Below, in pieces: positions 6,727-15,530 of a DNA stretch of 25,838 nucleotides. Positions within the stretch are counted from its first letter, which is position 1. Each line of letters begins with the position of its first letter. The stretch spans positions 1 through 25,838 of the forward strand of contig NZ_JBASCI010000156.1 of NCBI RefSeq assembly GCF_049651565.1, written 5' to 3'. The stretch is from Brooklawnia sp049651565. Its GTDB lineage: Bacteria > Actinomycetota > Actinomycetes > Propionibacteriales > Propionibacteriaceae. A program made the translations under genes and the position numbers. The notes beneath the pieces are model-generated. The model did no database searches. It had not been told where the DNA came from and saw nothing but the letters and a program-made list of their open reading frames with translations.

Positions 6727-7634
6727 GGCCCGGAACCAGTGAGCACCCCAGGGCCGTAACCACCGGCCTGCTCAAGGACTGGCCGCTGCCGCTCGCTGAC
6801 GGCGACAAGAACGCGTCCGGCCGGGTGCTGGTGGTCGGCGGCAACGCCGGCGTGCCGGGCGCCGTGCTGCTGGCCGGGGAGGCGGCGATGCGGGCCGGGG
6901 CCGGCAAGCTGCGCGTCCTGACGGTGGCATCGGTCGCGCCGGTGCTCGGGGTGGCCCTGCCGGAGGCCTACGTGATCGGGGTCGACGCCGACGACGACGG
7001 TGAGTTGTCGATTACCGCCGCCGATCGGATAGTCGAGCTGGGACGCCAGAGTGACGCGGTGCTGTTGGGACCCGGATTCAAGAACACCCGGACCGTCACC
7101 CGGCTGCTGCGGCGGGTAGTACCGCAACTGGACTGCGCGGTGTGCCTGGACGCCCTGGCGCTGGCCTACCTGACCGACGACGTCTCGGGTGTCCGGCACC
7201 TGGCCGGGCGCTGCGTCCTCACCCCCAACCCCACCGAGCTGTTCAAGACCCTTGGTGGTGAACCGCCGCAGGATCCGAACTCCCCGGAGGGCATTCGCCA
7301 ATTGCTGGCTGCTGCCACCCAGCTGGCCGCAACGGCCGACGCGACGGTGGTGACTGGCGCAGCCACCAGCTTCGTGGCGCGCCCGGACGGTGGGGTCTTC
7401 ATGGCGGATGGCGGCGGCCAGGGGCTGGCAGCGTCGGGCAGTCGTGACGTGAAGGCCGGGATCATCTCCGGTCTGCTGGCCCGTGGCGCAGCGCCAGACC
7501 AGGCGGGGGTGTGGGGCGAGCACGTGCACGGCCGCTGCGGTGAACGGCTGGCGTCGGAGTTCGGGCGGCGCGGATTCCTGCCCCGCGACCTGCTGCCGGT
7601 GATTCCACGGGTCTTCACCGAACTCGAGTCATGA
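6723..7634 (+). CDS. nnrD: NAD(P)H-hydrate dehydratase-like protein (YjeF C-terminal/ribokinase fold)
   Basis: A 303-aa protein matching the ADP/ATP-dependent NAD(P)HX dehydratase family, which repairs hydrated NADH and NADPH. The N-terminal part has GRVLVVGGNAGVPGAVLLAG followed by RAGAGKLRV, the middle has VLLGPGFKNT and LDALAL, then LTPNPTELFKTLGG, the family's usual order. The nucleotide-binding GSGD motif near the C-terminus reads GSRD here (residues 239-242, Asp242 kept), so the second Gly of the anion hole is Arg. The epimerase domain NnrE, often fused at the N-terminus, is absent. The start ATG 6723 overlaps the stop of the histidine phosphatase gene. It is probably active or a close, altered relative; the Gly-to-Arg change leaves some doubt about catalysis. 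Confidence 0.82.
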   Translation: MRPGTSEHPRAVTTGLLKDWPLPLADGDKNASGRVLVVGGNAGVPGAVLLAGEAAMRAGAGKLRVLTVASVAPVLGVALPEAYVIGVDADDDGELSITAADRIVELGRQSDAVLLGPGFKNTRTVTRLLRRVVPQLDCAVCLDALALAYLTDDVSGVRHLAGRCVLTPNPTELFKTLGGEPPQDPNSPEGIRQLLAAATQLAATADATVVTGAATSFVARPDGGVFMADGGGQGLAASGSRDVKAGIISGLLARGAAPDQAGVWGEHVHGRCGERLASEFGRRGFLPRDLLPVIPRVFTELES

Positions 7635-7683
7635 CGGGGCGGGCCCGGGCAGCGCGAACAGTCACACCAGTGCCCGACCCGGA

Positions 7684-8070
7684 TCAGGCGCGCAGGGCGC
7701 TGAGGGCAGCAATGGCCTCGTCCAGCCGTTCGAACGGCACCAGCAGGTGGTCGTGGTGGCGGCCGGCCACCACGTTGCAGCTGATCCCGGCCTCGGCCAG
7801 GGCGTTGCTGACCGCGGCGGTCAGCCCAATCGCCGACAGCGCCGAGTGCACCTGCAGCGTGATCCACCCGGCGACGAAGTCGTGGGTCAGGCCCAACCGC
7901 GCGGCGTCGGTCTGGCTGATGACGACGCTGCGTCCTTCCGGCTCCACGACGCTGGCCAGCACCTCCAACCCAGGAACCTCACCATCCAGGGTGGCGAAGA
8001 CGTAACGACCCGGCCTGACCACCGGTGACATGCCGGCCAGCAGCCGGCCCAGATCGGTTTCGCCGACCAC
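7684..8070 (-). CDS. ACT-domain protein
   Basis: A 128-aa protein with two ACT-like units. The first begins GETDLGRLLAGMSPVVRPG, then YVFATL, the opening of the ACT_3-type (formerly DUF2241) family. The second, from about residue 70 (WITLQVHSALSAIGLTAAVS, then NALAEAGISCNVVAG and HHDHLLVPFERLDEAIAAL), is a clear ACT fold with the Gly-rich ligand-binding turn. ACT domains bind amino acids and usually act as regulators; the ligand is unknown. It starts with GTG 8070, 13 bp after the stop of the SppA-like gene on the same strand, so it is probably the last gene of that transcript. It converges with the nnrD-like gene, leaving a 49-bp gap. Confidence 0.85.
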   Translation of the reverse strand: MVGETDLGRLLAGMSPVVRPGRYVFATLDGEVPGLEVLASVVEPEGRSVVISQTDAARLGLTHDFVAGWITLQVHSALSAIGLTAAVSNALAEAGISCNVVAGRHHDHLLVPFERLDEAIAALSALRA

Positions 8071-8083
8071 GACCCGCCCCGGT

Positions 8084-9694
8084 TCAGCGGATCGTGACGT
8101 TCGAGTCGAACCAGGTCAGCACGGTCTCGTCCCCGAACGGCCACAGCGAGCCCAGCAGGGCGGCCGCAGCCGGGTCCTTGCCGAAGGTCGGGACGCCGGG
8201 CAGCGTCCGCTCGGCCGAAATGCTGCGCACCGGGGCGTCGTCCGGCAGCCCGGCCAGTCGGCGGGCGGCGGCGATGGCGGTCTGGAGGTCGCCCAGTTCG
8301 TCCACCAGCCCACGCTCCAAGGCGTCGGCCCCGCTCCACAGCCGGCCGCGGCCCAGTTGGTCGACCCGCTCCGCGCTCATCCCGCGTCCGGTCGCGACGG
8401 TGGCCACGAACCGGCCATACACCTCCTCCATCATCTTCTCGGCCCATTCGCGGTCGGCCTGCGAGAAGGCCCGGTTGGGCGAGGCGAACAGCGCCAGCTC
8501 GCGCCCCACAGTCTCGGGGTTGCGGCCAACGCGCTGGTTGAGCCCGGACAACACCGGCTTGCCCACCAGCACGCCGATGCTGCCGGTCAGGGTGAACGGG
8601 CTGGCGACCACCCGGTCGGCCTGGGCGAGCACGTAGTAGCCGCCGGACGCCGCGACCTCGCCCATCACCGCGACCACCGGCTTGGTGCAGCGGGCCACCG
8701 CGCGGTTGATAACGTCGGACGCCAGCGCTGAACCGCCGCCGGAGTCGACCTGGAGCACGATCGCCTTCACCAGGTCGTCACGCTCGGCACGACGAAGCGC
8801 CCCCACCACCGTTTCCGAACCGGCAGTGGGCCCGGTGAACAGGCCGGGCACCGGGCGGCTGCGTCCCGACACGATCGCGCCAAGCAACGGAACCACCGCC
8901 ACCCCCGGTAACTTCTTCGCCTGCCGCCGGGCCGAGAAGTGGTCCCGGACGAACTCCAGCGAGCGCGCCCAGTCCTGGTCGACCGGCACGGCGACCTCGT
9001 CGTCCCAGCCGATCCTGCTGATCAGGCCGGCCTCCAGCAGTTGCCGGGCGTTGGTGAACCGGGCATTCAGGATGGCGTCCGGTTCGGTGCCGGGGGACAC
9101 CTCGGCCAACCAGGACTGTTCAGCCGAATCGACGTAGGCCGACAGTTGTTCGCGTTCGTAGTCGTCCATGTGGTCGTCGGAGAACCGGGTGAGCGCGCTC
9201 TTGTACTCGCGGATCCGCAGGTTCTCGAACTGCACGCCGCGTCGGGTCAGGAACTCGCCGTAATAGACCCGCTCGGCCGCGAACCCGGGCAGCAGCACCT
9301 CGGCCGACTCGGGTGCCATCACCTCCTTGGCGTCCGCAGCGACCAGCAGGCTGCGCATGTCGACCTGCGGCAGGTAGACCACCACCCGCTTGCCGGCAGC
9401 CAGCCGACCCACCGCACGCCCGATCGCCGCGCTGGTGGCCAGACCGGCGCTGAGCCCCACCACCCGAACCAGCACCGCGCTGATCGAGTCGGCCCGGCTG
9501 AGCTGTTCCAGCCGGTCGGTCAGCCCCTGGAACGACTCGGTGCGCTGCAACAGTGCGCTGATGTCGTTGGGCTGGTGGGTCGGGTAGGCGCCGTAGAGGT
9601 CGACGATCGCCCATGACGCGGCGCCGGAATGGGCGTCCTTGCCCAGTCTTGCTCGCAACAGGGACGGCAGGTCAGTCAGGGAGGTCATCGGCAT
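8084..9694 (-). CDS. sppA: Signal peptide peptidase SppA-like serine protease (67K type)
   Basis: A 536-aa S49-family protease built from two tandem S49 domains, as in the E. coli 67K enzyme. The N-terminal domain supplies the general base Lys165 (REYKSALTRF). The C-terminal domain supplies the nucleophile Ser322 (QVDSGGGSALASD) and the conserved segment MGEVAASGGYYVLAQAD, followed by SPFTLTGSIGV. The family cuts cleaved signal peptides in the membrane. Unlike the E. coli enzyme, no N-terminal transmembrane helix is visible, so it may be peripheral or cytosolic. The start is ATG 9694 or ATG 9688; neither has a good ribosome site. The ACT-domain gene follows after 13 bp. Confidence 0.92.
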   Translation of the reverse strand: MPMTSLTDLPSLLRARLGKDAHSGAASWAIVDLYGAYPTHQPNDISALLQRTESFQGLTDRLEQLSRADSISAVLVRVVGLSAGLATSAAIGRAVGRLAAGKRVVVYLPQVDMRSLLVAADAKEVMAPESAEVLLPGFAAERVYYGEFLTRRGVQFENLRIREYKSALTRFSDDHMDDYEREQLSAYVDSAEQSWLAEVSPGTEPDAILNARFTNARQLLEAGLISRIGWDDEVAVPVDQDWARSLEFVRDHFSARRQAKKLPGVAVVPLLGAIVSGRSRPVPGLFTGPTAGSETVVGALRRAERDDLVKAIVLQVDSGGGSALASDVINRAVARCTKPVVAVMGEVAASGGYYVLAQADRVVASPFTLTGSIGVLVGKPVLSGLNQRVGRNPETVGRELALFASPNRAFSQADREWAEKMMEEVYGRFVATVATGRGMSAERVDQLGRGRLWSGADALERGLVDELGDLQTAIAAARRLAGLPDDAPVRSISAERTLPGVPTFGKDPAAAALLGSLWPFGDETVLTWFDSNVTIR

Positions 9695-9721
9695 GACCCA
9701 ACGTTACGCGGCCGGCCAACC

Positions 9722-10474
9722 TCAGTGCCGGGATGATCGGGGCACTGCGCCCAGGCTGGCACGCAGTTCCTCCAGCCTGGCGTAAACCTGCTCGACCAGC
9801 TCGGGATCGGTCCCGCGGGCGACGATGTTGGTGCCATGGACGCCCTCGGCGAAGAACGGGTAGGAGCCGAGAGCCACCGCAGGGAACTCCACCGCGAGGT
9901 TGCCAAGTGGCCGGGCGATCCGGCCCTCACCGACGTCGAAGCGCAACTCCCGGGAGACCACCGGAAGCCCGGAGTCGAGGGTGGGCACTACCACGTCAAC
10001 CATCGCGGCGAAGATGCCAGGCACGCCGGCCATCACGTGCACGTTCGCGAGCGTGAAGCCAGGCGCCGAGGACATGCGCGTCACGATCAACGAGGCGCCG
10101 TCGGGGATGCGGGCCATCCGCAGCCGGGCCTCGTTGATCCGCTCGCCCCGCTCGGCGTAGCCGGCTTCGAGCATGGCCCGGGCGTCGTCCCGAACGGCTA
10201 TGCCCACCCCGAAGGCGGCGGCCACCGCGTCGGCTGTGATGTCGTCGTGCGTCGGACCGATCCCGCCACTGGTGAAGACGTGGTCGTAGCGGGCGCGCAG
10301 GTCGTTCAGCGCACTGACGATCATCTCGTGGTCGTCGGGGATGACCCGGCCCTCGGTCAGGTTGATTCCGGCCCTGGTCAACGCGGTCGCCAGGTAGCCC
10401 AGGTTTGCCTCACGGGTTCGACCGGACAGGATCTCGTCGCCGATCACCAGCATCGCAGCGGTTGGGTTGGTCAT
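9722..10474 (-). CDS. CinA N-terminal/MoaB-Mog-type molybdopterin-binding domain protein
   Basis: A 250-aa protein with the MoCF/MoaB fold: AMLVIGDEILSGRTREAN at residues 7-24, then VFTSGGIGPTHDDIT at 66-80, the family's signature loop, and later VHVMAGVPGIFAAMV. This is the N-terminal part of competence/damage-inducible protein CinA, without the C-terminal nicotinamide-nucleotide amidase domain that full-length CinA (about 410 aa) carries. Stand-alone versions of this size are common; some act as pyrophosphatases on ADP-ribose or FAD-like compounds. The true substrate here is not known. It is on the same strand as the SppA-like gene, 27 bp upstream of it, so the two are probably cotranscribed. 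Confidence 0.88.
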   Translation of the reverse strand: MTNPTAAMLVIGDEILSGRTREANLGYLATALTRAGINLTEGRVIPDDHEMIVSALNDLRARYDHVFTSGGIGPTHDDITADAVAAAFGVGIAVRDDARAMLEAGYAERGERINEARLRMARIPDGASLIVTRMSSAPGFTLANVHVMAGVPGIFAAMVDVVVPTLDSGLPVVSRELRFDVGEGRIARPLGNLAVEFPAVALGSYPFFAEGVHGTNIVARGTDPELVEQVYARLEELRASLGAVPRSSRH

Positions 10475-10493
10475 GGTGGAAGCGTAGGGCCAG

Positions 10494-10520
10494 CCGGGCT
10501 TGATGAACCGGTGAGCCCGG
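10494..10520 (-). terminator. Weak hairpin between ligB and the CinA-like gene
   Basis: CCGGGCT at 10494-10500 pairs exactly with AGCCCGG at 10514-10520 around a 13-nt loop. It lies just past the ligB stop on the minus strand. No T-run follows, so it may slow or end transcription, or only be structure in the mRNA. Confidence 0.3.
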
Positions 10521-10526
10521 ATGGTT

Positions 10527-12068
10527 TCATTCCTTCGGGGGTCGGTTCACCCCGGACGCCAGCGCCCGAACCGTCTGGATGGTGTCGGCCTCGGCTGCGG
10601 TCTTGTCGTCCCGATACCGCACCACCCGGGCGAACCGGAGTGCCAGTCCACCCGGATAGCGGGTTGACCGCTGAAGACCATCGAAGGCGATCTCGACCAC
10701 CTGCTCGGGACGCAGGTACACCACATGACCTTCGCGGCCGACCTCCAACTGGCTGAACCGGGCGGTCTGCCAGGCCAGCATCTGGTCGGTCATTCCCTTG
10801 AAGGTCTTCCCGAGCATGGTGAAGCCGCCGCTGTCGGGATCCCGGGCGCCCAGGTGGATGTTGGACAGGTAGCCACGCCGGCGTCCGCTGCCCCACTCCA
10901 CGGCCAACACCACCAGGTCGAGGGTGTGCACCGGCTTCACCTTCACCCAGCCGACGCCACGGCGACCGGCGGCATAGGGCGCGCCAAGATTCTTGACCAC
11001 GACCCCCTCGTGGCCCTGCCCGAGCACCTGCCGGGCGAAGTCCTCGGCCTGTTCGACACCGGAGGTGACGACCCTGTCGATCACGTACCGCGATGGGACG
11101 ACGCTGGTCAACGCCTCACGACGCTCGCTGAGCGCACGGTCGATCAGTTGCTCCCCGTCGAGCAGCAGGACGTCGAAGAACCAGGGCAGCAGGGCGCTCC
11201 CGCCACCGGTCGCGGACGCCGAACTGGATGCGGTCTCCTGGAACAGCCGGGGCCAGCCGTGGGCATCGATGCTGAGGGCTTCGCCGTCCAGGATCACGGT
11301 GTCCACCGCAAGCGAGCGGATGATCGCGACGACCTGGGGCAGTCGTGCGGTGATGTTGTCGAGTGACCGGCTGAACACCCGCACCTGGTCGGCGGACTTG
11401 TGGGCCTGGATCCGGATGCCATCCAGTTTGGCCTCGACAGCCACCGCGGCGCCTTCTGGGCCGGCCTTCACCAGCGCATCGGCGACGTTGGGCGCCGAGG
11501 AGGCGAGCATCGGCTGCACCGGCACGCCGACCCGAAGGTCGAACTTCGCCAGGGCCAGCTGGCCACCGGTCAGCGCAGCCTGCGCGATCGCCGGGGTGGA
11601 GCCGGCCAGCATCGCCGCCCGACGAACCACTTCGGCGGGTACTTCGGATGCCGCCGCGATCGCCTCCAACAGCACGCCAGCCAGGGCGCCCTGCCGAAGT
11701 TGCCCGGTGGCGAGGGCAGCGAGGTATTGCTGTTCGGACGCGGTGGCCCGTTTCATCAGGTTCGCCAGCCGGGTGCTGCGTTCGGCCTGCGAACCCGTAC
11801 CGCTCAGCGTGCCGATTTCGGCGAAGAAGTCGTCGACCTCCCGGACGGTGAGGCTGGGGGAGCCTGCTGGGGCGGGGAGGTTGCTGAAGGACCGCCATCC
11901 CAGCCCGGTTCGGCGCTGCAACAGCGACCCACCCAGGTACGACGCCACCACCTCCACCTCGTCGGCTTCGGCCTCCCGCAGCACCCCAGCGAGGACCTTC
12001 ACCTTCCCCAGCCTGGACTTGGTGGCCGATGCCGACGCCGAGGCGTCCGTCAAGCGCTGGAGCAGCAT
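10527..12068 (-). CDS. ligB: ATP-dependent DNA ligase (LigB type)
   Basis: A 513-aa ligase that seals DNA nicks using ATP. The N-terminal DNA-binding helical domain covers residues 1-190. The nucleotidyltransferase domain has motif I VEAKLDGIRI with the lysine that is adenylated, Lys214. Then come DGEALS (motif III region), GHEGVVVKNL (motif IV) and GVGWVKVKPVHTLDLVV (motif V). The OB-fold domain ends with RPEQVVEIAFDGLQRSTRYP and LRFARVVRYRDDK. Length and the whole order match mycobacterial LigB (about 507 aa). The start at ATG 12068 gives the family's MLL-type N-terminus; an in-frame ATG at 12077 is the alternative, and the frame is open to 12119 but not protein-like there. The replicative NAD-dependent ligase should be elsewhere in the genome; this one is an accessory repair ligase. 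Confidence 0.95.
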   Translation of the reverse strand: MLLQRLTDASASASATKSRLGKVKVLAGVLREAEADEVEVVASYLGGSLLQRRTGLGWRSFSNLPAPAGSPSLTVREVDDFFAEIGTLSGTGSQAERSTRLANLMKRATASEQQYLAALATGQLRQGALAGVLLEAIAAASEVPAEVVRRAAMLAGSTPAIAQAALTGGQLALAKFDLRVGVPVQPMLASSAPNVADALVKAGPEGAAVAVEAKLDGIRIQAHKSADQVRVFSRSLDNITARLPQVVAIIRSLAVDTVILDGEALSIDAHGWPRLFQETASSSASATGGGSALLPWFFDVLLLDGEQLIDRALSERREALTSVVPSRYVIDRVVTSGVEQAEDFARQVLGQGHEGVVVKNLGAPYAAGRRGVGWVKVKPVHTLDLVVLAVEWGSGRRRGYLSNIHLGARDPDSGGFTMLGKTFKGMTDQMLAWQTARFSQLEVGREGHVVYLRPEQVVEIAFDGLQRSTRYPGGLALRFARVVRYRDDKTAAEADTIQTVRALASGVNRPPKE

Positions 12069-12155
12069 GCCGGCCATTGTGCCCGTCCGTCGGGGGACAG
12101 GGAACCGGCCGGGAACCACGATCTTCTCGTGGCCCCGGCCGGCATCCAGTGGCGG

Positions 12156-13037
12156 CTACCGCTCGAACGGCTCGTCGCGCTCGGCCTCTACCTGCTCCTT
12201 GCGCACCTGTCCGGTGACGGTCTGGTCCTCGGTGACGGTGTCCTTCTCCAGCCGTACCTTCTCCACCGGCACGGTCTCGGTCTCGACGACCGGACGTTCC
12301 GCGCGCAGGACGACTTCCTGCTCCGCCTGGCCCAGGTCGACGCCGCCCCGCACGTCGGCGGCTTCCGCGCTGGTGATCGGCTCGCGCTCGACGCGAACCT
12401 CCTCGCGGGTCACCGGCACGGTCGTCTGCACGTTCTCGGTGACCACGTACTTGCGCAGGCGTGCCCGGCCGACTTCCTCCTGCTCGGTTCCGACGTTCAG
12501 TCGTTCCTCCGAGCGGACCAGGCCTTCATCCGCCCGGGGCTCCACGTCGGCGGCGTAACCGGCCTGTTCGCCGGTCACCTGCCCGGGCCGACCACCGAGG
12601 GGATCGGTCTGGCCGACCGAACGCTCAGTCTGACCGGCCAATGGGCCGGTCTGGCCGACCGAACGCTCAGTCTGACCGGCCAATGGGCTCGTCTGGCCGG
12701 CCACCTCACCGGTACCGCCGGCGCTCAGCCCGTAGTGGCGGTAGAGCCGTTGCTCCTCCTCGGGGGAGAGGTGCTCGTCGGCGTCGATGTTGGGTGCGTC
12801 CTTGACCTGGTCCTTGGTGTAGGGGACGCGGATGTTGATGCCGTCCTCGGTGGCGTCGTCCAGCGGGACGAACGACTCCCGCATACCGAACAGGCCGGTC
12901 CGCACGGTCACCCAGCTCGGCTGGGTCGACCGGTCATCGACGTAGAGCTGCGCGATGGAGCCGATCTTGTCGCCGGTGGAATCAAGGACATCTCCGCCGC
13001 CGGTGCTGAGCCGGGTGATGCTTTCAGTGCTGATCAT
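12156..13037 (-). CDS. PRC-barrel and DUF2382 (YsnF-like) stress protein
   Basis: A 293-aa soluble protein. Residues about 1-80 are a PRC-barrel (GGDVLDSTGDKIGSIAQLYV, then WVTVRTGLFGMRESFVPLDD). Residues 80-110 are a polar linker. Residues about 113-160 contain a 14-residue tandem repeat (PLAGQTERSVGQTG). Residues about 172-285 are a DUF2382 domain of the YsnF type, with repeating charged strands (VRSEERLNVG, YVVTENVQTTVPVTREEVRV). Proteins of this build are common in actinobacteria and linked with general stress; no catalytic residues are seen. The start is clear: AGGAGG a few bases before ATG 13037. It stands alone, with 319 bp upstream and 87 bp to ligB downstream on the same strand. Confidence 0.88.
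   Translation of the reverse strand: MISTESITRLSTGGGDVLDSTGDKIGSIAQLYVDDRSTQPSWVTVRTGLFGMRESFVPLDDATEDGINIRVPYTKDQVKDAPNIDADEHLSPEEEQRLYRHYGLSAGGTGEVAGQTSPLAGQTERSVGQTGPLAGQTERSVGQTDPLGGRPGQVTGEQAGYAADVEPRADEGLVRSEERLNVGTEQEEVGRARLRKYVVTENVQTTVPVTREEVRVEREPITSAEAADVRGGVDLGQAEQEVVLRAERPVVETETVPVEKVRLEKDTVTEDQTVTGQVRKEQVEAERDEPFER
12606..12700. repeat. 42-bp tandem repeat inside the stress-protein gene
   Basis: A 42-bp unit starting GGTCTGGCCGACCGAACG repeats at 12606-12647 and 12648-12689, nearly identical, and a decayed third copy begins at 12690. The unit is a multiple of three and encodes 14 residues, so copy-number change would keep the frame. Confidence 0.8.
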
Positions 13038-13356
13038 TTCTCTTCCTCCTTGGTCGGGAACCAATCGGAATACGTGTGATGGCTGGCTGCCGGTACATCC
13101 GCATTCTGCGGACGCAGGAACTGTCGATTGAGGAGCGATTGTCACGGCTCGGCGCCAAAGCGGCGATCCGCCACTCAGCTCCTCAACAACCAGTTGCTTT
13201 CCACGTTATCCAGTCAGGTGGACCAGCAAGAGTGCTGGGGTTTCGCGCAGCGGAGAACCGGATTCGGGAAATCTTCATACGCTGAACCAGATGGCTGTTA
13301 TCATCTCTAGCCGTCGCGCCGGGGCAGCCGGGACGGCACGTAGGCGTAAGACGGGT
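13038..13356. other. 319-bp intergenic region
   Basis: Lies between the FBPase stop (minus strand) and the start of the PRC/DUF2382 gene. It should hold the promoter of the latter, but I see no convincing boxes. A 6-bp inverted pair, GCCGTC at 13310-13315 and GACGGC at 13332-13337, may belong to the FBPase terminator. Short open frames here have no good ribosome sites. Confidence 0.4.
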
Positions 13357-15309
13357 TCAGCCGCGGAGCTCCGGCTTGATCAGGCCCTTCTTGTAAGCGG
13401 CCAGCAGCACCTCCAGGTCGCCGATGCGCTGGCGAAGGTCCGCCCCGGCGTCGGTGTCCTTGGTGAGCAGTCGGCTCGGCATCTGCTCGGTCACGGTGAG
13501 CTTCGGGGTGTAACTGCCCATGTCGTTCTCGATCTCGCTGAACGTGGTGTGCTCGGCCAGCGCAAGGTGGTGGGAGTTGAAGATCAGGGTGTACCCGGCG
13601 ATACCGGTCTTGGGCTGGTAGGCCTTCGAGATGCCGCCGTCGATGACATACAGCTTGCCGTCGGCCTTCAGCGGCGTCTCGCCGTCCTTGATCTTGACCG
13701 GCACATGGCCGTTGAAGATGTGACCGTGCTCGGCCGGAACCCCGAACTCCTCGAGGATCCGGTTGCAGATCTCGGGGTCCTCGTACAGCGAGTAGTACGG
13801 GTTCATGACCTCGGCGCGCAGCGCCTTGTCGGCGATGAAGTAGTTCTCGTACGTCGCCATCCTGCTCTTGCCGAACAACGGCGACAGCGGGCCGATCCAC
13901 AGGTACCACATGAAGTCCAGCGCCTTTCGGTGCCCGGGGGAGTCGTCACGGTCGTAGTAGGCCCGCACCATCTGCCGTTCGACGTAGTCGAACAGGGCTC
14001 TCCCGGTGTAGCGGATGCCGTCCACTGTGATGCCGTCGAACTCGCCATCCGCGGTGAGCGGCACGCAGCCGTGGTAGAGCAGGTTGCCGTTGGTGCGCAG
14101 GTAGGTGCTGCCCTTCTCGTAGAGGAAGTCGACGTGCCGGTGCAGGGTCTCGCTCTGCCGGAACGAACCGACGATGGAGCGCAGCAGGTCTTCTTCTTCG
14201 GCGGTGAGCCGGGACGGGTCGTCTGGGTCGATGGTCGGGAAGTTGCTGTCGAGCAGCGAATGCTCCTGCTCGCCGTCGATGAAGACCATGCGACGGAAGT
14301 CGGTGCGGCGCAGCACGTTGCGCTCCGGGATGCCCCATTCGGGGTTGCGGTCCAGCAACTGACTCTCCAGCTTGAACATCAGGATCGCGATCGCCTTGTG
14401 CATCCGCGCGGCAAGGTCGGGGTCGACCCGGTCATAGACGTTGTCGTACAGGGTTTTCGGCCGGAACCGCACACAAGGGTCGTTGCCGTAGACGTCGTTG
14501 GCGAAGGTGGACAGCGCCCGAAGGTTCAACCCGTAACCGTGTTCGAGGGTGTCGAAGGTGTTGTAGCTGATCCCGGCGCGCAGCACGCTGCACATGGCGA
14601 CCCGGTTGCCGGCCGCCGCCGCCATCCAGTGAGCGTCATGGTTGCCCCACTGGACGTCGACGTTGCCGAACTCGATCAACTTGTCCATGATCCTGTGGGC
14701 GCCATTTCCGCGGTCGAAGATGTCGCCGATGATGTGCACCACGTTGACGCAGACCCGCTGGATCATGTTGCACAGACCGGTGATGAAATCCCAGATCATC
14801 TCCGACTCGGCGATGTACCAGATCACCTGTGCGTTGTACTCACGCCGGAATGGGTCAATGTCGTCGGAGAAGAGCAGTTCACGAAGAATTGACGCGTACT
14901 CCGACGGCATCTTCTCCTCGATGGTGCTGCGGCGATACTTGACGGCGATGTGCCGGCACAGCAGGCTCAGTCGGCCCACCGCATCCGCCCGCCACTGGAC
15001 GTCGGCACGGCCGGTGTCCCGCATGATGCGCAGCACGTTCTCGGGCTGGTAGACCAGGTTCGCGAGCTGGTTCTGTTCCTCCTCACTGAGCACCCCGTCG
15101 AACCGCTCACCGATCTTGACGCGGATATTGCCGGACGCCGACCGCAGCATGTGGATGAACGCCTCGGCCTCGCCATGCAGGTCGGAGAAGAAGTACTCGG
15201 TGCCCTTCGGCAGGTCACCCAGGCTGCGGAGCCGGATCAGCTCGACCTGGATCGAAGTGATGCTCGGGCAATCCTTGGCGAGCAGCCGGAAGTACTTCTC
15301 GTTTTGCAT
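13357..15309 (-). CDS. fbp: Fructose-1,6-bisphosphatase, class III
   Basis: A 650-aa cytosolic enzyme that hydrolyses fructose 1,6-bisphosphate to fructose 6-phosphate in gluconeogenesis. It has the metallophosphatase signature set of class III enzymes: FFSDLHGEAEAF (Asp43, His45), IIGDIFDRGNG at 193-203 and WGNHDAHW at 221-228, then FNGHVPVKIKDGE and VIDGGISKAYQ near the C-terminus. Length fits the class (about 640-670 aa). The start ATG 15309 has AGGAG 6 nt upstream. This class is best known in Bacillus and other Firmicutes and in a subset of actinobacteria including propionibacteria; most actinobacteria use class II (GlpX). It stands alone on the minus strand. Confidence 0.96.
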   Translation of the reverse strand: MQNEKYFRLLAKDCPSITSIQVELIRLRSLGDLPKGTEYFFSDLHGEAEAFIHMLRSASGNIRVKIGERFDGVLSEEEQNQLANLVYQPENVLRIMRDTGRADVQWRADAVGRLSLLCRHIAVKYRRSTIEEKMPSEYASILRELLFSDDIDPFRREYNAQVIWYIAESEMIWDFITGLCNMIQRVCVNVVHIIGDIFDRGNGAHRIMDKLIEFGNVDVQWGNHDAHWMAAAAGNRVAMCSVLRAGISYNTFDTLEHGYGLNLRALSTFANDVYGNDPCVRFRPKTLYDNVYDRVDPDLAARMHKAIAILMFKLESQLLDRNPEWGIPERNVLRRTDFRRMVFIDGEQEHSLLDSNFPTIDPDDPSRLTAEEEDLLRSIVGSFRQSETLHRHVDFLYEKGSTYLRTNGNLLYHGCVPLTADGEFDGITVDGIRYTGRALFDYVERQMVRAYYDRDDSPGHRKALDFMWYLWIGPLSPLFGKSRMATYENYFIADKALRAEVMNPYYSLYEDPEICNRILEEFGVPAEHGHIFNGHVPVKIKDGETPLKADGKLYVIDGGISKAYQPKTGIAGYTLIFNSHHLALAEHTTFSEIENDMGSYTPKLTVTEQMPSRLLTKDTDAGADLRQRIGDLEVLLAAYKKGLIKPELRG

Positions 15310-15530
15310 CCCTACTCCTGATCACAACGTGTGCACGATCGGCGTCCACCATCTGCGAACCAACTCCCGACCCGGGCCAGCGGCAGGAGAACTGCGGCAC
15401 ACTGGTCATGGTAGCCGCGAGGGCGCCGCTGCGCCCGACGCCCAAGGGTGTTCGCGGTTGTCGGCGGCCTTCACCGGCTCCCAGCGCCAACGCCCGACGG
15501 TTTGGGTTCCGGGCAGCACCTCGTCGAGGA

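Noticed and set aside
12606..12700. CRISPR-like repeat
   Set aside because: Units are contiguous with no spacers and lie in frame inside a protein gene. No CRISPR array or cas gene is in the window.
11400..13079. 559-codon open frame on the plus strand
   Set aside because: Runs antisense across both ligB and the PRC/DUF2382 gene; composition is that of a shadow.
13291..14892. 533-codon open frame on the plus strand
   Set aside because: Antisense to the class III FBPase gene, whose motifs prove the minus strand.
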